Below, piece after piece: positions 54,220-63,620 of a DNA stretch of 64,000 bases. The translations under genes were made by a program, and so were the position numbers. Origin of the DNA: Candidatus Eiseniibacteriota bacterium (GTDB lineage Bacteria > Eisenbacteria > RBG-16-71-46 > CAIMUX01); the NCBI GenBank assembly GCA_020633975.1, contig JACKCR010000006.1, forward strand, positions 186,001-250,000, in the 5' to 3' direction. Positions within the stretch are counted from its first letter, which is position 1. Each line of letters opens with the position of its first letter. Below the pieces are notes generated by a model that worked only from the letters and a program-made list of their open reading frames with translations, ran no database searches and was not told the origin of the DNA.

Positions 54220-56007
54220 ATGCCGAGGTTGCGTCCAGTGTGCGGTGCTGTCGCGTCTGTCGCGACGAGCGTCGCTTGCCTCTGTGCTCTCGTCCCTTCT
54301 TCCACCCAAGCGCAAGTCGCCAGTGCGTTGATCCACGAAGGCGATCCGTTCGGTGGTGGAGGTGAGACGATCTCCTCGCTCAGCAACTCGGCCGTCAATC
54401 ATGCGGACGGCTATGCAGTCACTCTCAACACGGATCTGGCAGGAACCGCGACGAGCTACGTTTGGGGTTCCGCGGACGGCGGTGCGGGAGGCGCTCTCTT
54501 CATGGAGGGCGCCTACGGACAGTACATCCAGACGTCGTTCGAGAGCTTCTTCGGAATCTCCAACGCAGGTGAGGTCTCGTACAGTCCGAGCTGCACGGAT
54601 ACGGTGAGCGGTTCCACCGGGCTCGACGGAGTCTGGCTCGATGCGACCCCCGTCGCCGTGGAGGAGGGCGTCTATCCGAACGACACGAACCGGTTCTGGT
54701 CCTTCGGTAGTCGTCCCGGAGTGACGGCCGACGGAGTCCCGTACTGGGTCGGTGGAGTGACCGATACTCCTGGTGGGTCGACGGTCGATCGCGGTCTCTT
54801 CTACGGCCTGGGCGCTACGCCGCTGCTCTTCAGCGGCGACATGCTCAGCGGGCTTCCCGTTCCGATCACGAACTTCTCCTTCGACTACCGGTTCTCGCCT
54901 ATGGGAACACACTACGTCGCCGAAGTGACGCTCAATGCGTCCTCCTCGGTAGACACTGCGATTGGAATCGACGGCGCCGTGGCGGAGGTCGATGGTCAGC
55001 CGATTCGCGAGGGTGTGGTCGTTCCTGTGGCCGCAGGAGGTGATGGCACCGAAACCTGGTCCGGCTTCGACTACGTCGGAATCACCGAGGACGGGGATTG
55101 GATGCTCACCGGGAACACGTCGGGAGGGTCTTCTTCGACCGATGAGTTCTACGCCCGCAACGGTGTGTTCGTCTTCCGCGAGGGCGACGTCGTGGACGGC
55201 CAGACCCTGACTGGCGCGATCGAGGGCGGTTATCTCAACGCCGACGGAGACTATGCGCTCGTCTGGGACATCGTCGGAGAGTCGGCCGCACTCGAGGCGT
55301 TGATCGTCAACGATCAGGTCGTGCTCGTCGAGAATGACGAGGTCGACTGGGATGGCGATGGTCTGGTCGATGCGGGGACACGCCTCACTGACTTCACCGG
55401 GATCAGCACGCTCACTCTGGGCGATCGCTTCGGTGACGAAGTCGATGCCTACTTCACCGCAGACATCGAGGTGCCGATCGTGCTCGCGCGTCAGACCGGA
55501 TGGCGTTCGGCCGCCGAAGCGATGCCGGACCGGTCCGGTTCGGACGATCCGCTTTCCGTGGAGGTGAGCGATGCTCTCGGTCTCGAGGCCACTTTCGGGG
55601 TGGAGGATACGGCATCACCCGCGGACGGAGGCGGACCGGCCACCGGGACCGTCGTCTTGGAGGGACTCTTCCGTGTCACGGTGCCGATTGCGCCTTCGTC
55701 GGTCGAGGATCTCGCGGCGAGTGTGGATCGAGGTTCCGTTCGCGCGGTGCCGAGCGTGCTCCGAGACGGACAGCAGATCAACTTGGAGTACGCGGTTCCT
55801 GTCGCCGGGCACGTTTCGGTGGACGTCTACTCGTCAGACGGCCGCCTCCAGCGCAGTCTCGTCGACGGCATCATGCCAGCAGGTACGAGCGCGATCGGGT
55901 GGGACGGACGGAGCGACCGCGGTCTCTCGCTCCCTGCTGGCGTCTACCTCGTTCGTGTTCGGAGCGAAGCGGGTAGCGCGTCGTCTCGCGTCGTCATCGT
56001 GGAGTAG
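54220..56007 (+). CDS. Secreted protein with FlgD-like C-terminal domain, function unknown
   Basis: 595 residues; ATG 54220 follows AGGAGG. Signal peptide residues 1-32 (VATSVACLCALVPSSTQA). The body repeats a motif of the type G-x-x-F-R-E-G-D-V-V-x-G (VALIHEGDPF, LFSGDMLSGLP, VFVFREGDVVDGQTL), an arrangement seen in long secreted proteins of unknown role. C-terminal FlgD-like domain: INLEYAVPVAGHVSVDVY, SSDGRLQRSL, LPAGVYLVRVRSEAG. No NPF motif is seen before it. Likely surface-exposed. Confidence 0.72.
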   Translation: MPRLRPVCGAVASVATSVACLCALVPSSTQAQVASALIHEGDPFGGGGETISSLSNSAVNHADGYAVTLNTDLAGTATSYVWGSADGGAGGALFMEGAYGQYIQTSFESFFGISNAGEVSYSPSCTDTVSGSTGLDGVWLDATPVAVEEGVYPNDTNRFWSFGSRPGVTADGVPYWVGGVTDTPGGSTVDRGLFYGLGATPLLFSGDMLSGLPVPITNFSFDYRFSPMGTHYVAEVTLNASSSVDTAIGIDGAVAEVDGQPIREGVVVPVAAGGDGTETWSGFDYVGITEDGDWMLTGNTSGGSSSTDEFYARNGVFVFREGDVVDGQTLTGAIEGGYLNADGDYALVWDIVGESAALEALIVNDQVVLVENDEVDWDGDGLVDAGTRLTDFTGISTLTLGDRFGDEVDAYFTADIEVPIVLARQTGWRSAAEAMPDRSGSDDPLSVEVSDALGLEATFGVEDTASPADGGGPATGTVVLEGLFRVTVPIAPSSVEDLAASVDRGSVRAVPSVLRDGQQINLEYAVPVAGHVSVDVYSSDGRLQRSLVDGIMPAGTSAIGWDGRSDRGLSLPAGVYLVRVRSEAGSASSRVVIVE

Positions 56008-56065
56008 CTGCTGACGAGTCAGGGCCGAGGGGCCGCCGCATCGACGGAGTTCCGGAAGCCGGGGC

Positions 56066-56974
56066 TCAGTCGACGCGACAGGCTTCCTCGGCCGCTCGCG
56101 CCGTACCCAGGTGGAGCTTCGCCGTCTGCGCCGGGTCGGGCGAGTATCCACCGGCCAGGAAGATCGCGACCGGGATCCCTCTAGCTACGTAGCGCGAGAG
56201 CACCATCCGGTCCCGCTCCAGGATGCCGTCGTCCGTGAGCGCGAGTCCGCCGAGCATGTCATCCCGGTGAGGATCCACGCCCGCCACGTAGCAGACCAAC
56301 TCCGGCTCGAAAGTCCGATCGATCGCTTCGAGGTCCTCGCGAAGACAGGCCAGGTACTCGTCGTCGCCGACGCCGTCCTCCAGACCCCGGTCCAGGTCAC
56401 TCCGTTCCTTGACCGGGTAGTTGTTCTCCTGGTGGATCGAGTATGTGAACGTCTCCGGATCCTCGACGTAGATGGCCGCCGTCCCGTTTCCTTGGTGGAC
56501 GTCCACGTCGACGAAGAGGACACGGCCGAGGCCGTCCTTGGCACGGAGGCGTTCGATCGCGATCGCCATGTCGTTGATGTAGCAGAATCCCTCGGCGTGA
56601 TCTGCAAACGCGTGATGGAACCCGCCCCCGATATGGAAGCCGATGCCGTGACGACGCGCGAGACGTGCGGCGGTCAGGCTTCCGCCTGCCATCCGTTGGA
56701 AGCCTCCGATGACAGAGGCCGTGACCGGGAGTTCACTCGACTCCGTTGCGGGTGAGATGCGCGCGTGGGAGAGGTCGGAGAGGTACTGAGGCGTGTGGAC
56801 CCGCGCGAGGTCGTTTGATGTGAGCGCCTCCCAACCGTGAAATCGGGCCTCGTCGACCCCGAGTTCGCGGCGAATTGCGTCGGCAAGCAGGTCGTACTTC
56901 TCGGTCGGAAACACATGGGGGCCGATGTCGATATGCGCCATCGGCTCATGAACGTACTGCACGGTGGTTTGCAT
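56066..56974 (-). CDS. Histone deacetylase-family amidohydrolase
   Basis: 302 residues; ATG 56974 has AAGGAGA upstream. Zinc-dependent deacylase of the HDAC/AcuC/acetylpolyamine amidohydrolase superfamily. Visible site: His120-His121 in GFHIGGGFHHAFADHAEGF, the metal ligands Asp158 and His160 in LFVDVDVHQGNGTA, and the third Asp in VAGVDPHRDDMLGG. FTYSIHQENNYPVKERSDLD forms the next strand-loop. Cytoplasmic; the substrate may be an acetylated lysine, acetylpolyamine or other acyl amide. Adjacent secreted-protein genes give no clue. Confidence 0.9.
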   Translation of the reverse strand: MQTTVQYVHEPMAHIDIGPHVFPTEKYDLLADAIRRELGVDEARFHGWEALTSNDLARVHTPQYLSDLSHARISPATESSELPVTASVIGGFQRMAGGSLTAARLARRHGIGFHIGGGFHHAFADHAEGFCYINDMAIAIERLRAKDGLGRVLFVDVDVHQGNGTAAIYVEDPETFTYSIHQENNYPVKERSDLDRGLEDGVGDDEYLACLREDLEAIDRTFEPELVCYVAGVDPHRDDMLGGLALTDDGILERDRMVLSRYVARGIPVAIFLAGGYSPDPAQTAKLHLGTARAAEEACRVD

Positions 56975-57044
56975 AGATGGGTTCTCCTTGGCGCGATCAT
57001 TGTCGGCCAAGGAGCGGGATCTGGGAAGGGGGGACGCGAGAGGT

Positions 57045-59246
57045 CTAGCGGACGCGCCGGATCGTCCGCACAGCGGTCTCACTGCCTGCTTTGAGACGGC
57101 AGTAGTAGACGCCAGAGCCGAGAGCGACGCCCCTGTCATCGGTGCCGTCCCATTCCACTTCGTGGGTTCCTGGGGGACGGGAGCCGATGAGTAGACGCCG
57201 TACCTGACGTCCCGCACTGTCGTAGATCTCCAGATCGACCTGGTTCGTCTCCTGCAGCGTGAACCCGATCCGGCTCTCCGTCGACATGGGGTTGGGGCGT
57301 AGTTGGAAGCTGAACTCAGCGGATGGGGAGCTGACCGAGGAGACGCCGCCCGGAACCAGCGCATCGATCGTCGCAGTCGAGTTGCCGACGAAGGATCCGC
57401 ACGAGATGGTGCCCGGGGCGCCGGGTTCCGTGGAGACGAAGCGGAAGTTGTAGAGGTGTCCCCACCGGACCGGGTTCGATGCGGTCTCCCATACGAGCTC
57501 GTTTCCGACGAGTGTCGCGTTCCAGTCGTCGAGTTCATCACCGTTCGGGTCATGGAAGCCGATGTCGTCGATCGGTCCACTACCGACAGGAACGCGGAAG
57601 CTCTTCACCGCGAGATCGGAGTCCAGGTTGAGGAGCGCGTACTCGTAGGCGTACGCGCCGCCCCCGATATCGGTCACCGTGTAGCCGAGGAGGAGACGTC
57701 CTTCGCCAGGGAAAGTCCCTGTGCGGATCTCGGCGTCCCAAGCCCCAAGTGCCGGACCCTCCAGGGCCGAGAAACCGCCGCCCAAGCTGAAGACGTAGTC
57801 GTCACCTGTCCGCACAAAGGTAGTCGGGCGGTAGCCGTAGTTGTCGAACCGATCGACGTCCTCGGCGACGATGTACATCGCTTCGACGTAGTAGTCGGCG
57901 GACGCATCCGCGAGATCGGCGTCTCGGACCCGCAGTCGATGCTCGACGGGATCGTGGCCGGCTCCGCCGTGACGCCGCGTGCAGTCCGGCTCTCCGTCCG
58001 CGAAGTGGCTTCCCGTGCATTCCCACGTTCCGTAGTAGCCTGACCACTCGTCTCTCGGGGCGAGCCAGGTGCGGTCCGCGTTGCTGGAAGCGCCATAGGT
58101 GTCCTGACATCCGATGCCGAGGTCGTTCGGAAGATCCGTGCAGTGGTTTCCGCAGCCGTCGACTCCGAGAGGGAAGTAGCCGTGTTTGACGCCGCTGAGT
58201 CCGATCTGCTCGAACCTCCCGTCGGCGAGCCGATAGAGATGCATGACTACGCCCGGATGCGCCTCGTTCATCGGGGCGAACCACGGAAGTGAACAGTCGC
58301 CGATGTTGCAGATCGTCGTCGTCATGGAGAGTCCGATCTCTCCCGTGGGGAACGATCCGATCCTGCCGAACGATTCGAGCTGATAGAGCTCGGCGAGTTT
58401 GGCGTCCGTGATACACCCGGAAGCCTGCTCGTCTTCGAGTGGGGCCGTGTCGTTCCGATCGGGGTGCGGGCTCCCGAGCGTGGGGGAGTTTGCCTCTCCG
58501 ATCGATTGCGCGACCCACTGCCCGGTGCCGATGAGTGCGTCCTCGAGTTCCGGACGTTGAAGCAGCAGGGCGGAGGCCCGGGAGATCCGGAGGTCGAAGC
58601 CGAGAATGCGTACCGTATGGGGATCGACCGACGCTGCGCCTTGGAGCACGCGAGCGTGATCGAGTTGGAGCCGAGCGCGATCGTCTTCTCCGACCAACTC
58701 GAGTTCGCCTGTCAGAGCGTCCTGTTCGAGGTGGAACGGTCGGAAACGAAGTTCGTCTCCCAACGCGAGGTCTCGGATGGAGAATCCCCCGTCGTGGACC
58801 CAGGACGCGCCGTTTCTCCCTGTCAGGGAGAACGTCCACAGTGGACCTTCCATCGGGTAGAGCCGCTCGTCAGGTTCTCCGCTCTCTCGGACATCGGTCA
58901 GACTGAGATCGAGCATGGACAACCGGTCGAGATGGAAATGGAGACTCCCTGTTCCCTCTGCCGACGCGGGGAGGGCGGTCACGGCGGGGGGCAAGGCCGC
59001 GGCAGGGAGCGAGGCTGCGGTAGGGACAGAGGCCGCGGCAGCAGGCGAGACCGCGGTACGAGGTGAGGCTTCAGCCCCGCTTGCGCAGTGAGGGGCGCCG
59101 ACCCAGGCCACGGCCATCGCTGCCATCGTGAGCCAGGACCGTGAGCGTCTACCTAGTGAGGCTGAGGCTCGTGGTTCGTATGAGCCTGAGGCTCGCAGTA
59201 CGGATGAATTCGAAGCGGCCAGGAATCCGGTGGGATCGTGGAGCAT
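57045..59246 (-). CDS. Large secreted protein with FlgD-like C-terminal domain
   Basis: 733 residues; ATG 59246 has GGAGG six bases upstream. A long N-region and signal-like segment (MAAMAVAWVGAPHCASGAEA) are followed by an Ala/Pro/Val-rich repeat (about 60-100). The body has many Cys and a segment IGSFPTGEIGLSMTTTICNI then DCSLPWFAPMNEAHPGVVMH, LYRLADGRFEQIGLSGVKHG, YFPLGVDGCGNHC, a pattern repeated in secreted proteins of this bacterial style but with no known activity. C-terminus: LRPNPMSTESRIGFTL, VDLEIYDSAGRQVRRLL, GVALGSGVYYCRLKAG. Likely surface-exposed. Confidence 0.75.
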   Translation of the reverse strand: MLHDPTGFLAASNSSVLRASGSYEPRASASLGRRSRSWLTMAAMAVAWVGAPHCASGAEASPRTAVSPAAAASVPTAASLPAAALPPAVTALPASAEGTGSLHFHLDRLSMLDLSLTDVRESGEPDERLYPMEGPLWTFSLTGRNGASWVHDGGFSIRDLALGDELRFRPFHLEQDALTGELELVGEDDRARLQLDHARVLQGAASVDPHTVRILGFDLRISRASALLLQRPELEDALIGTGQWVAQSIGEANSPTLGSPHPDRNDTAPLEDEQASGCITDAKLAELYQLESFGRIGSFPTGEIGLSMTTTICNIGDCSLPWFAPMNEAHPGVVMHLYRLADGRFEQIGLSGVKHGYFPLGVDGCGNHCTDLPNDLGIGCQDTYGASSNADRTWLAPRDEWSGYYGTWECTGSHFADGEPDCTRRHGGAGHDPVEHRLRVRDADLADASADYYVEAMYIVAEDVDRFDNYGYRPTTFVRTGDDYVFSLGGGFSALEGPALGAWDAEIRTGTFPGEGRLLLGYTVTDIGGGAYAYEYALLNLDSDLAVKSFRVPVGSGPIDDIGFHDPNGDELDDWNATLVGNELVWETASNPVRWGHLYNFRFVSTEPGAPGTISCGSFVGNSTATIDALVPGGVSSVSSPSAEFSFQLRPNPMSTESRIGFTLQETNQVDLEIYDSAGRQVRRLLIGSRPPGTHEVEWDGTDDRGVALGSGVYYCRLKAGSETAVRTIRRVR
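58975..59075 (-). repeat. In-frame 15/18-bp repeat coding for Ala/Pro linker
   Basis: Units related to GAGGCCGCGGCAGCA on the plus strand, giving an Ala/Pro/Val linker just after the signal region of the leftward secreted protein. Confidence 0.6.
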
Positions 59247-59408
59247 GATTCGCCTCCGATCGGCAAACACGACCGACCCTCTGCCGGAGGGGGACGCAAC
59301 GGCAGCGAGCTGGTGTGCGCCGAGGTCGGCGGAGAGTTCTGGTCGTCGGGGCTCATGGGAAGACGCGCGGTTTCCGTGCGCCAGGTGTCACCCGAATCGG
59401 GAGTCTCA

Positions 59409-59564
59409 TCAACTGGTGGGGCTACTTCCCATCTGCTCGGCCATCTCGAGCATCGGACCGAGTTCCGGGGCGTTCTTCCGCACCGCCTCCCAGTCCAGCG
59501 CGCGCCCATCCGTCAGGTCACTCGCGACCTCTTCTGCCCGTGGGCTCTCGGATGACTCGGTCAT
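59409..59564 (-). CDS. Possible 51-residue protein
   Basis: A short frame in the 553-base divergent gap 59247-59799: it codes for MTESSESPRAEEVASDLTDG, RALDWEAVRKNAPELGPMLE and MAEQMGSSPTS. The composition (amphipathic, acidic, no rare residues) is gene-like, but the ribosome site is weak (GAGGGG about 12 bases upstream) and no family is recognised. A TAGAAT at 59650-59655 on the same strand is a possible -10. The rest of the gap shows nothing. Confidence 0.3.
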   Translation of the reverse strand: MTESSESPRAEEVASDLTDGRALDWEAVRKNAPELGPMLEMAEQMGSSPTS

Positions 59565-59799
59565 CTTGGGCAGGGACCCCTCTTCTCGTGATCCGGTTGA
59601 TTTGGGGGACGACGTCGTTCAAGCGATTGAAGGCGGCGTGTGCCCCTCCATTCTATGAGACCCCACCTCCCCACGAAATCGCACTCCGAGAATCTCCGAA
59701 TCCGCCCGTGCGGTTTCTGGCGGGTTGGTGTCGACGAGATGACACCCAGAGACATGTCAGGAAACCGCACCCAGACCTAGCAAATGGGGGATCTCTCAG

Positions 59800-62700
59800 A
59801 TGGGCCATGGATTCAGGAACCTACTCGTTCTCGTCGCGCTCTCGGTCACCGCTACTCTCCTCTCGACGCAGTCTGGGCAGGCTCAGGCGTCGACACCGGC
59901 ACAGAGTGCCGTGGCAGACGAGCTGTCTCCGAGTGCCGAGGAGAAGGAGCCGGCGAGGAGCACCGGAGCGGAGAATCCGGCGAGGAGTGTCGAAGCGGAC
60001 AAGCTGGCGCGGGCGCGGGCCGCGGCGACGGCATCCGGCGTCTACGAACGCACCGACCCTGAGTTGGAGCGGCTCGCGGCGGCCGCGGATCAGGCGGGGG
60101 CGCCGGGCACCCACGAGTCGTCAGGCACACGCGAGTCGACAGACACAGGCAACGTGGCGGCCCCGGCAGCAAGCGGGATATCCAATCTGCTGTCGTCGAC
60201 TCGGCGAACGGTCACGACACCGTACACGCTCGCCGATTGGCCGGCAGGGCTCGGCCCTCGGCCCGAGTCACGCGCGATCCCGGCCGCGACGATGGAGGCG
60301 GCCCGTGCCGTCTTCGCAGCAGAGTCCATTGCGCCCGAGCGACCCGAGGAGGATCGACGTCACGTGCAGGAGGAGCTCAGGGAGATCGCGGCGCGGCGTG
60401 CGGGGACGGGCGGAATCGCAAACGGTGACGATGACTCCGCACACTACGCGCGCGGAAGCACGCTCGTGATGCACGTCTTCGTCAACCACATGGGCGGAAC
60501 TTGGAGCACTTCGGAGATGGACGAGGCTGGGGCGAAGGCCACGCTCGCGAAGGAGTATTGGCTCTCCGAAGTTCCGATGAGCGGACAGTTCCCGAACCTA
60601 GCGAACCTCCATTTCGACCACGAGGGCTTGGATGCCTACTGGTCCGTCACGGCTACAGTAGGTTCGACCATTCCCGAGAGCGGAATGGGATCGGACATGA
60701 TGGAGGTGGCACTCGCTGCCCTAGGGATCGCGGATCTCGACGGCGACGATTGGCGCGTCGACGACTACACGATCGCGCTCCAGAACGCTCTTGGTGGATG
60801 GGACAACGTCATCCTCGTCTTCCAACCCGCAGACATCGATGGCCGGGCCTGGGCTTCCTACTCATTCGCGCGTACGGCGCTCTATTCGAACTCCTCGGCA
60901 ATGGTCTTTGCGCACGAGTGGGGACACCTGTTCGGAGCGTGTGACGAGTACGTGGAGGAGGGCACCTGCAACAACGGTCTCAACTGCGGTCAGTGCCAAG
61001 GTTGGTACACCACGAATCCGAACGGGAACTGGAACTGCGACCTCTTGAGCTGTGGATTCGAGGACATCTGCCTGATGAAGGCGAACCACCCGGAACTCTG
61101 CATCTATTCTCGGCATCATGTGTCGTGGCGAGACGTCGACCTCGACACCGTTCTCGATCCGACACGGCGGCGTCTGATCGGTGAACTCTACGTAGAGAGC
61201 GTCGAACTCGAGATCGGTGAGTCCGTCCTATCGAGCGAGACGACGGCGAACTGGGTCGTGGCCCAACGAGAGCCTGTGTGGTCCGTCATCGGCCTACGGA
61301 ACCCTAGCGGTGCCGCCCACGAAGTCCTGGTCTACGGGGACAACAACCTCAACCATCTCTTCGCGTCGTCCTTCTCGGGCAATCAGGTGGAGTTCGTTGC
61401 GGCAGACTATGGCCACATGCCCCCCGAGAACGACTTCATCATGGTCGACCGCGTGGTCGGTTCCGGCAACTATCGGATGGAGTTCGAGGTCGGGACGGAA
61501 GAGGTGTACTCCGACGGGGTCGAACGGACGTCGTCGTGGATCGATGGGGACGTCGTCCGAGTGTTCGATCTGCCGCTCTTCGGTGGCGACGCGATCACCT
61601 TCGTGCTCGATCCCACCTCGTCTCTCGATCTCGGCATGGCCCTCTTCCGCTCGGACGGCGGGGTCTACCGTGCGGGCCGGAGCGCCGCTCAATGGACGCG
61701 GGATGTGGCGGGTGCGGGGGATGTAGAAGTGATCAACTACCTCGTCCCCGAGGATGACGTCTACGGGCTCGTCCTCTGGTCGAACGGTCCTGACACCGGT
61801 ACGGCTACGCTCAAGATCGGCCCCACCACGGTGCCACTCGCCGAGGAGCAGACGTTCGAAACGAACGCATCGCTCGGGCTCTACCGCTACACCCCCAACG
61901 CCTCCTCATGGTCGTTCATCGGAGCGCGGCCCGGAACCGCGGGGGGCGACGTCTCTCTCAGGCTGTTCGACGATGCCTCCTTCACGACGCCGCTCGAAGA
62001 GTCGAGCGGACACACTGGATTGGAGTTCATCGTTGCGGACTACAACCACGCTCCCGCTGATCCCGAGTATGCACGGGTGAACCTGGTCGGAGGCGGCACC
62101 CAGCAGGTCGAGTGGGAGCACGACAACGACCTGATCGGCGGATTCACCACCGGTAGCTGGGGAGCGGACGATCTCGGAAAGGCCTGGGACGTGTTCCTGG
62201 AGGGCGGGAACACCTACTTCTTCCGCACCTACGAACCCGGCGGTCCCCGTGGCCTACACCTCTTCTACTCCGGGACCGGCGACCTCTACCACACCCAGGA
62301 CGACGCGATCGCCTCGTCCGTCTCCCAACCGCCGTCGGCCAACGGCGAGTGGTTCTCGGAGTTCGTTTGGCTGGACGACTGGTTCGGACTCGTCATGTCG
62401 TCCAACTCCGCCGTCTCGTCGAACTACCAGCTCTGGTATGGCCCACAGACGAGCTGGGTGCATGACGAGCCGCAAGTGCACCACAACGAAGTCGTGTGGG
62501 GGACGCACCTGACTTGGGACACCGGGACGTGGGCCGTCGCGGCCTGCCGCTCGACCACCGGTGCCTCTTCGTTGTCTCTCTTCGGAGACGACTCCTACGG
62601 GCAACTCGAGGCTTCCGACAGCGGCTCACCCGTTTCCTTCGTCGTCATGGACTACAACCACGAGACGATCGACTCCCAGTTCTTGCGAGCCCGGAACATC

Positions 62701-63423
62701 ACCGGCGGCCTCATGGTCGTCGAGTTCGATGGCGGACAGGACTCCTTCGTCTTCCCCGTGGGAGGCGGCCTGGTGGAAGAGCGGGGTTGGGTGTTGGATC
62801 GCGTGGTCGAAGCGTTCGATCTGCAGATCCCCGGCTCACGTCCGATTCCGCAGGACGTCGTGATCGAAGTCGTCCCGACGAGTGGCTCCTTGGACCTCGG
62901 TGTCGCATTGTTCCGGTCGCCGGAGGGGCCGTACAAGGCGTCCCGCCAGGATGCGGTTGTCTTGGCCGACGACGGTGGTGTCGGGGAGGCGGAGGTACTC
63001 CAGTACACCAGCACGAATGACGACCAGTACGGCCTCGTGGTCTGGTCCAACACGACTTCGGGGGCCGGGACCTACGAGATCCGGATCTACGATCCCGCGA
63101 CGGCGGATGCGCCTGGGCCAGGAGTGGACGACGGCCCGGCCCTCCCAGCGGTTCCCTCGACCGAGGTCCTCACTGCGAACCCGTTCGAGGGTGAGGTTCG
63201 GTGGTCCGTGGAGCTTCCGGAGGCTCGCCCCGTCGATCTCTCCGTGCACGACGTCACCGGCCGTGTCGTCTACTCGATGCCGCGCGAGACCTTCGCGGCC
63301 GGGAGGTTCGAGCTCGCCTGGAACGGTATGGACTCGGCGGGTCGCGATCTCGCCCCCGGGGTCTACTTCGCCCGCGTCCGGTTCGGAGACGCTTCTGAAG
63401 TCTGGAAGCTCGTCCGTCGCTGA
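59800..63423 (+). CDS. Large secreted zinc metalloprotease with FlgD-like C-terminal domain
   Basis: 1207 residues; ATG 59800 has GGGGGA nine bases upstream. Signal peptide residues 1-29 (LLVLVALSVTATLLSTQSGQ). A low-complexity propeptide-like zone (30-190) with Glu/Ala/Ser repeats follows. The catalytic motif is FAHEWGHLFGACDEY: His372, Glu373, His376, Gly379 and Asp382-Glu383, a metzincin/M64-like HExxHxxGxxDE zinc site. A Cys-rich segment (EEGTCNNGLNCGQCQGWYTT) follows it. The long C-terminal half has repeated beta-domains with WSVIGLRNPSG and VDYNHAP patterns (EFVAADYGHMPPENDF, EFIVADYNHAPADPEY, SFVVMDYNHETIDSQF) and ends in a FlgD-like domain (VDLSVHDVTGRVVYSM, APGVYFARVRFGD). Likely extracellular proteolysis. 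Confidence 0.85.
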   Translation: MGHGFRNLLVLVALSVTATLLSTQSGQAQASTPAQSAVADELSPSAEEKEPARSTGAENPARSVEADKLARARAAATASGVYERTDPELERLAAAADQAGAPGTHESSGTRESTDTGNVAAPAASGISNLLSSTRRTVTTPYTLADWPAGLGPRPESRAIPAATMEAARAVFAAESIAPERPEEDRRHVQEELREIAARRAGTGGIANGDDDSAHYARGSTLVMHVFVNHMGGTWSTSEMDEAGAKATLAKEYWLSEVPMSGQFPNLANLHFDHEGLDAYWSVTATVGSTIPESGMGSDMMEVALAALGIADLDGDDWRVDDYTIALQNALGGWDNVILVFQPADIDGRAWASYSFARTALYSNSSAMVFAHEWGHLFGACDEYVEEGTCNNGLNCGQCQGWYTTNPNGNWNCDLLSCGFEDICLMKANHPELCIYSRHHVSWRDVDLDTVLDPTRRRLIGELYVESVELEIGESVLSSETTANWVVAQREPVWSVIGLRNPSGAAHEVLVYGDNNLNHLFASSFSGNQVEFVAADYGHMPPENDFIMVDRVVGSGNYRMEFEVGTEEVYSDGVERTSSWIDGDVVRVFDLPLFGGDAITFVLDPTSSLDLGMALFRSDGGVYRAGRSAAQWTRDVAGAGDVEVINYLVPEDDVYGLVLWSNGPDTGTATLKIGPTTVPLAEEQTFETNASLGLYRYTPNASSWSFIGARPGTAGGDVSLRLFDDASFTTPLEESSGHTGLEFIVADYNHAPADPEYARVNLVGGGTQQVEWEHDNDLIGGFTTGSWGADDLGKAWDVFLEGGNTYFFRTYEPGGPRGLHLFYSGTGDLYHTQDDAIASSVSQPPSANGEWFSEFVWLDDWFGLVMSSNSAVSSNYQLWYGPQTSWVHDEPQVHHNEVVWGTHLTWDTGTWAVAACRSTTGASSLSLFGDDSYGQLEASDSGSPVSFVVMDYNHETIDSQFLRARNITGGLMVVEFDGGQDSFVFPVGGGLVEERGWVLDRVVEAFDLQIPGSRPIPQDVVIEVVPTSGSLDLGVALFRSPEGPYKASRQDAVVLADDGGVGEAEVLQYTSTNDDQYGLVVWSNTTSGAGTYEIRIYDPATADAPGPGVDDGPALPAVPSTEVLTANPFEGEVRWSVELPEARPVDLSVHDVTGRVVYSMPRETFAAGRFELAWNGMDSAGRDLAPGVYFARVRFGDASEVWKLVRR

Positions 63424-63445
63424 GGGTGGGCCCCTCGGGCTCGCT

Positions 63446-63485
63446 GAGCACCGCCGCTTCGGCTGGCTACGAAGCGGTGGTGCTC
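63446..63485 (+). terminator. Hairpin after the metalloprotease gene
   Basis: GAGCACCGCCGCTTCG and CGAAGCGGTGGTGCTC pair over 16 positions with one G-U and an 8-nt loop, 23 bases after the stop. No T tract follows. It shares the CGCTTCG/CGAAGCG tip with the inverted repeat at 41465-41529. Confidence 0.55.
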
Positions 63486-63577
63486 CAGTTCCGTGAGGCG
63501 TCGCCTTCCCGCGCCGTTGGACGCGCAGCCCGTCGTCGGCGTCCCCTCCAAGTCGGTACATGTCCCTGGCGACCTGC

Positions 63578-63583
63578 TAGAAT
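63578..63583 (+). promoter_or_regulatory. Possible -10 box of folE
   Basis: TAGAAT preceded by TGC (TGCTAGAAT, an extended -10), about 37 bases before the folE ATG. The -35 region is weak. Confidence 0.4.
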
Positions 63584-63620
63584 GCCGGGGTCAGTCCGCA
63601 GGAAGGGAAGGAAGCGTTCA

